Source of the DNA: Leadbetterella sp.
Lineage (GTDB): Bacteria > Bacteroidota > Bacteroidia > Cytophagales > Spirosomataceae
Length of the DNA stretch: 37,931 bases
Reading direction: 5' to 3'
Assembly: GCA_019638185.1 (NCBI GenBank)
Contig: JAHBUH010000032.1
Span: 1 to 37,931 of the forward strand
Positions within the stretch are counted from its first letter, which is position 1; the number at the start of each line of letters is the position of its first letter. A program made the translations under genes and the position numbers. The notes under the pieces are model-generated. The model did not search any database. It saw nothing but the letters and a program-made list of their open reading frames with translations, and was not told the origin of the DNA. Of the stretch, positions 34,978 through 37,931 are shown in pieces.

Positions 34978-35703
34978 ATGGAAACGATAAACGATATAAC
35001 ACAGGACTTTGGCACATTATACCACCCCAAATCGGCTTTGGTATTCTACGAAACCAAAGGACAGACAACCGATGTGTATGTAGAGCATTTTGATATGGAT
35101 AAAAACGGAAACCCCATCAATGCCCACCCTTTGACCATAAAGGAAGCAAACGTATTGGCAAAGGCACTCCACACCGAAAAGGACAAAGACAAAGCCTTTT
35201 TAAAACCAAGCGGAATTTTGCCGACAAACATTTTGCATCTTAATCCGAGTGCGGAAAAAGGTACGGTAATCTGGTACACCAAAGCACAGCAAAGGCAGTT
35301 GTTTTTTGTGGACGGTCTGAAAATTTCCAACGGTAAAGCCTATGTACCGTCAATGCTTTGGAAAGCAAGTAAAAACAGTCTTACCGTATATGCTCTTTTA
35401 AGTGACCGAAGACCAACCGATAAGACCAAACTGCATTATGCTCCGTTTTTCAATATCTATGAAGACGGTAAAGTTTGTATGGGAACGGTAAGCATAGATA
35501 TAAAGAAATCCGCATCAGTAGAAGAATTTATACAGGCTTGGGAACACTATTTTTTCAATTCCTATTTCAGCCATTTGTTGGGCAAACACAATCCCATAAA
35601 AGGCGATTGCGTACAAGTATGGAAAGACCTTGTAAATACAGATAAAACCTTTCCAAAAGAAGTATTAAAACCGTATAACAAAACCCTTAAAAATCTATTG
35701 TGA
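34978..35703 (+). CDS. PRTRC system protein B (E2-like)
   Basis: This 241-residue protein belongs to PRTRC B, classed with prokaryotic E2-like (Prok-E2_D) proteins. The best evidence in the sequence is APFFNIYEDGKVCMGTV, which mirrors the E2 active-site pattern HPN...G.(V/I)C(L/M); the putative catalytic cysteine is Cys167. An alpha/beta N-terminal part (about 15-100) precedes it and a helix-rich C-terminus follows. If the analogy holds, Cys167 would accept the ubiquitin-like protein from the ThiF partner. Its TGA stop overlaps the ThiF ATG (TGATG), so the two are translationally coupled. Confidence 0.88.
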   Translation: METINDITQDFGTLYHPKSALVFYETKGQTTDVYVEHFDMDKNGNPINAHPLTIKEANVLAKALHTEKDKDKAFLKPSGILPTNILHLNPSAEKGTVIWYTKAQQRQLFFVDGLKISNGKAYVPSMLWKASKNSLTVYALLSDRRPTDKTKLHYAPFFNIYEDGKVCMGTVSIDIKKSASVEEFIQAWEHYFFNSYFSHLLGKHNPIKGDCVQVWKDLVNTDKTFPKEVLKPYNKTLKNLL

Positions 35704-36512
35704 TGGAAACAGTAAAAACAGCCGTTCATTTTACGGACAATTATTTGATAAGTCCGACAAACCCGATTGAAGTTAATTTGATTGGTGCAGGTGGTACAGG
35801 CTCAAAGGTGCTGACTGCTTTAATGGAAATGAGCCACAGTCTAACAGAATTGGGACACGCAGGATTGCAGGTGCGTTTGTGGGATGATGATATTATTACG
35901 GAAGCCAATTTGGGCAGACAGCGATTTGCACCGAGTGAAACAGGATTGTACAAATCGGTAGCACTTATAAACCGTGTCAATCGGTTTATGGGAACAAATT
36001 GGAAAGCAGAAACTCAAAAGTTTGAACGCAATGCGTTGGGCGGATTGCCTGAAAATGCAAAGTCAACGATTTATATTTCTTGTGTGGATAATGTAAAGAC
36101 AAGGTTTGATATTGCAGAAATGCTCAAAACAATGAGTAAACAACGCAGAGCCAACCGTGATGAACCCAAATATTGGTTGGATTTTGGGAACAGCCAACAT
36201 ACAGGGCAAGTGATACTATCTACCATCGGAAGTATCAAACAACCCGACTCTGAAAAGTATGAAGCGGTGGCAAGCCTGCCAATGGTTACGGATGAATTTG
36301 GCGAACTGCTGAAACAGTCCGAACAAACAGACGATACGCCAAGTTGTAGTTTGGCAGAAGCATTGGAAAAGCAGGATTTATATATCAATGCTACATTGGC
36401 TCAAATAGGGTGTTCGCTGTTGTGGAATATGTTCCGCTACGGAATGACTGAAAACAGGGGATTTTTTCTTAATCTGAAAAATTTCCACACCCAACCCCTA
36501 AAAGTTGCCTGA
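35703..36512 (+). CDS. PRTRC system ThiF-family protein (E1-like)
   Basis: This 269-residue protein has the ThiF/MoeB/E1 adenylation fold. NLIGAGGTGSKVL (25-37) is the nucleotide-binding loop, DDDIITEANLGRQRF (61-75) supplies the acidic metal site and arginines, and SCVDNVKTRFDI (126-137) is the second acidic strand. Cysteines at 127 and 215 (DTPSCSLAEA) are present; Cys215 lies in the crossover-loop region where E1 proteins place their catalytic Cys. The expected reaction is adenylation of PRTRC C. A GTG three bases earlier is an alternative start, but the ATG in the TGATG overlap is preferred. Confidence 0.9.
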   Translation: METVKTAVHFTDNYLISPTNPIEVNLIGAGGTGSKVLTALMEMSHSLTELGHAGLQVRLWDDDIITEANLGRQRFAPSETGLYKSVALINRVNRFMGTNWKAETQKFERNALGGLPENAKSTIYISCVDNVKTRFDIAEMLKTMSKQRRANRDEPKYWLDFGNSQHTGQVILSTIGSIKQPDSEKYEAVASLPMVTDEFGELLKQSEQTDDTPSCSLAEALEKQDLYINATLAQIGCSLLWNMFRYGMTENRGFFLNLKNFHTQPLKVA

Positions 36513-36529
36513 CCCCAAAAGGTCGGGCG

Positions 36530-36572
36530 GCGAAAAGACGCATCCTTCCGTTGGTCGGAACCGCCTTTTCGC
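36530..36572 (+). terminator. Compound hairpin after the ThiF gene
   Basis: GCGAAAAG (36530-36537) pairs with CTTTTCGC (36565-36572), enclosing a second stem TTCCG/CGGAA (36546-36550 with 36556-36560). It lies 18 bp past the ThiF stop. There is no long T-run after it, so termination is likely but not certain. Confidence 0.5.
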
Positions 36573-36581
36573 ATTTAAAAA

Positions 36582-36890
36582 GGTGCAACCACTTTGTCAA
36601 AATGCACCTCTACACAATTCCCTCTCTCTACATTTTACCAAACAGGTTGCGACATTATTCTCGTGGGATATTCTTTATCCCTTTCGTTGTTTTTGGTAAT
36701 GACTTCTTTTCTTTTCACACAGCGACCAAAGAAAAGAAGCAAAAGAACGTCGCTTATTAAAACATATATTTTCCACTATTATCATTAAATCGGTGCAACA
36801 CCGTTGCCAAAACGTACCGCTACATACACCCCTCTTAACCTACATTTACATCAAAACAGATTGCGAGATATTGCGACAAATTGCCTGGGG
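36582..36890. repeat. Pair of diverged ~95-bp direct repeats, 210-bp period
   Basis: The copies begin GGTGCAAC at 36582 and 36792. They share GGTGCAAC, then TTG-CAAAA, ACC-CTACA, a C/T-rich tract, TACATTT, AAACAG-TTGCGA and AT-rich ends, with scattered differences. The copies point the same way and lie between ThiF and the response regulator. They could be origin iterons, recombinase or partition sites, or structured RNA genes. Confidence 0.6.
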
Positions 36891-37090
36891 TTTCATTATC
36901 CCATTTTTGTATTTGGAATATTTTTAATTTTAGTTTTAACCAATAGTAGACAATTGAAAACAGTATTTTAAAACTCCAAGAAATACTAAAGCGGCCCTAC
37001 AAAAACTGGCAGAGTGCGATGATACTTTTGCCGGAAGTGATAATTGGAGGTCAGCCTTATTCATTGAGAAAAAACCACCTTTAAATAAAA

Positions 37091-37528
37091 CTAATTTTTG
37101 TAATAGTCCTGCGCAATTTCGGCAACACCTGCACTAAAGTATTGCCCACCGTTATAGATAACTTCAACTGCCTTTTTTAATTCGTCAGGGTCGGCTCCTT
37201 TAAGAACGTAGCCGATAGCACCGCATTCGAGCATTTTAATTACGTCCTTTTTATCATCATTGACACTGAATGCCAGTATCTTTAATTGAGGGTATATTTC
37301 CAGTAACCTTTTTGTGGTTTCAAAACCATTCATAACAGGCATACTCACATCAACGATACAAAGGTCAGGAATATACTTAAAAAGAGCGATTTTGTCGATT
37401 GCAGACTTACCGTTTTCAGCTTCAAATAACACTTCAAAACCGTAGCCTCTCAGGAACTCACAAATGCCTTTTCTTAGCAGGTCGTGGTCATCTATAAATG
37501 CTACCTTAATTGTTGGTTCTATATTCAT
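37091..37528 (-). CDS. Receiver-only response regulator
   Basis: This 145-residue protein has a complete receiver domain: acidic pair Asp13/Asp14, phospho-acceptor Asp60 in CIVDVSMPVMNGFE, Ser88 and Lys110 in YVLKGADPDEL. The sequence is closest to NarL/LuxR-type receivers, but it stops after SAGVAEIAQDYYKN with no DNA-binding domain. The DNA after the stop shows no HTH in another frame. It may be a phosphate sink, a partner-binding switch or a remnant. Its ATG overlaps the stop of the upstream gene (ATGA), so the two are cotranslated. No histidine kinase is visible in the window. Confidence 0.88.
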   Translation of the reverse strand: MNIEPTIKVAFIDDHDLLRKGICEFLRGYGFEVLFEAENGKSAIDKIALFKYIPDLCIVDVSMPVMNGFETTKRLLEIYPQLKILAFSVNDDKKDVIKMLECGAIGYVLKGADPDELKKAVEVIYNGGQYFSAGVAEIAQDYYKN

Positions 37529-37791
37529 CTTCTTCTTTTAAATAGTTTAAAAAATCCGGGTTTAGATAAGTTAGCCTCTTTATACGGAGAATATAAGCCG
37601 TCGTTAACGGCAATATCCCTGATATTGAAACGGCAAAGCCATTCTTTAAAGTGTGCTATTTTGTTAGGTTTAAAACGTACAATTTCCCCATTCTTGAGAG
37701 ATATAATAAAAACGTCTATGCAGAGAGAGAAAGCTGATAATTGCGATGCAGGCTGGTCAAAATCGGGGTAAAAATTGTCTTTGCTGTCCAT
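37525..37791 (-). CDS. Small unknown protein coupled to the response regulator
   Basis: I do not recognise this 88-residue protein. A start at 37791 (MDSKDNFYPDF) is preferred over longer in-frame starts that read through a hairpin. It contains a strand segment (CIDVFIISLKNGEIVRFKP), a helix (NKIAHFKEWLCRF) and a basic C-terminus (KLFKRRR). No signal peptide is seen. The ATGA overlap with the receiver gene suggests a shared function. Confidence 0.65.
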   Translation of the reverse strand: MDSKDNFYPDFDQPASQLSAFSLCIDVFIISLKNGEIVRFKPNKIAHFKEWLCRFNIRDIAVNDGLYSPYKEANLSKPGFFKLFKRRR

Positions 37792-37814
37792 AATCTTAAT
37801 GTTTAAGGTTGTGG

Positions 37815-37843
37815 TAGCCTGCGCAAAAAAAGAGCGTAGGCTA
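37815..37843. promoter_or_regulatory. Hairpin upstream of the small gene at 37525-37791
   Basis: TAGCCTGCGC (37815-37824) and GCGTAGGCTA (37834-37843) form a 10-bp stem with one wobble around an A-rich loop. On the minus strand it lies 24 bp before the start codon, where it may act in a 5' leader. Confidence 0.5.
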
Positions 37844-37885
37844 ACTACACTTACCGCACATTGAGGCACTGGTATGCCCGACAAC

Positions 37886-37931
37886 GAATAAGTGAGCGCC
37901 CACGCCTTTTGACGTGAGCGTTCTTACTTAT
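37886..37931. repeat. Imperfect inverted repeat at the window edge
   Basis: ATAAGTGAGCGCCCACG faces CGTGAGCGTTCTTACTTAT with a short loop and a few mismatches. It may be a terminator of a gene beyond the edge or part of a larger structure cut by the window. Confidence 0.4.

Larger units (their letters stand above)
36513..37090. other. Intergenic region after the PRTRC operon with hairpins and repeats
   Basis: There is no supported gene in 578 bp; short frames here lack any recognisable protein features. It holds a double hairpin right after ThiF (36530-36572) and two diverged direct repeats 210 bp apart (from 36582 and 36792). A short frame including MILLPEVIIGGQPYS near 37018 could be a gene remnant, but nothing supports it. 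Confidence 0.6.
27540..37931. mobile_element. Left part of an integrative element carrying a PRTRC cassette (right end outside the window)
   Basis: From about 27.5 kb the sequence becomes visibly AT-richer and gene orientation switches to plus. The content becomes that of a mobile element: tyrosine recombinase, ssb, DUF932, small unknown genes, PRTRC genes and a response regulator. No conjugation (tra), mobilisation or plasmid replication gene lies within the window, so conjugative ability is unproven. The left boundary given is approximate. The element runs off the right edge. Confidence 0.75.

Noticed and set aside
36505-36788. Several 60-70 codon frames after ThiF
   Set aside because: They overlap one another, cross the compound hairpin and repeat copy, and encode no domain-like sequence.
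1-37931. CRISPR array
   Set aside because: No regularly spaced identical repeats of 20-40 bp with unique spacers were found; the repeats present are pairs or palindromes.

Overview
The window looks like a chromosomal segment of a Bacteroidota bacterium. The signs are a SusC/SusD pair with a hybrid two-component regulator, type IX secretion (T9SS) genes porU and porV, lipoprotein signal peptides, TAnnTTTG-like promoter boxes and a CTnDOT-type tyrosine recombinase. T9SS genes argue against Bacteroides itself and for an environmental lineage (Sphingobacteriia, Cytophagia or Chitinophagia type). The genus cannot be fixed from the sequence alone.

Region 1 (88-13068) is a fructan utilisation locus. 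A plus-strand hybrid sensor/regulator (88-2766) faces a minus-strand cluster that reads, in transcription order: MFS sugar transporter copy 2, MFS transporter copy 1, PfkB fructokinase, SusC, SusD, secreted GH32 beta-fructosidase. The model is that SusC/D bind and import fructan, GH32 releases fructose, an MFS porter takes it across the inner membrane, fructokinase phosphorylates it, and the sensor's periplasmic sugar-binding domain detects the released monosaccharide. A 125-bp palindromic element separates the convergent regulator and GH32 genes.

Region 2 (13167-27493) is core genome, all on the minus strand: ferritin, a trp leader and attenuator, trpE, trpG, a SprT-like zinc protease, porU, porV, a terminator, prmA and a 1546-residue secreted protein of unknown function. 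The trp leader is complete: an 18-residue peptide with tandem Trp codons, mutually exclusive hairpins, and an intrinsic terminator just before trpE.

Region 3 (about 27.5 kb to the right edge) is visibly more AT-rich and is the left part of an integrated mobile element. It holds a CTnDOT-type integrase, a possible GTANNTTTGC core site, ssb, a DUF932 gene, several small unknown genes, and a PRTRC cassette (proteins E, C, an F-position protein, B, and ThiF). By established family assignments, PRTRC C, B and ThiF are ubiquitin-like, E2-like and E1-like proteins. The cassette is therefore a mobile prokaryotic ubiquitin-like conjugation module, and it has no visible JAB peptidase or ParB partner in this window. 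At the right edge a receiver-only response regulator is translationally coupled to a small unknown gene. The element continues past the window.
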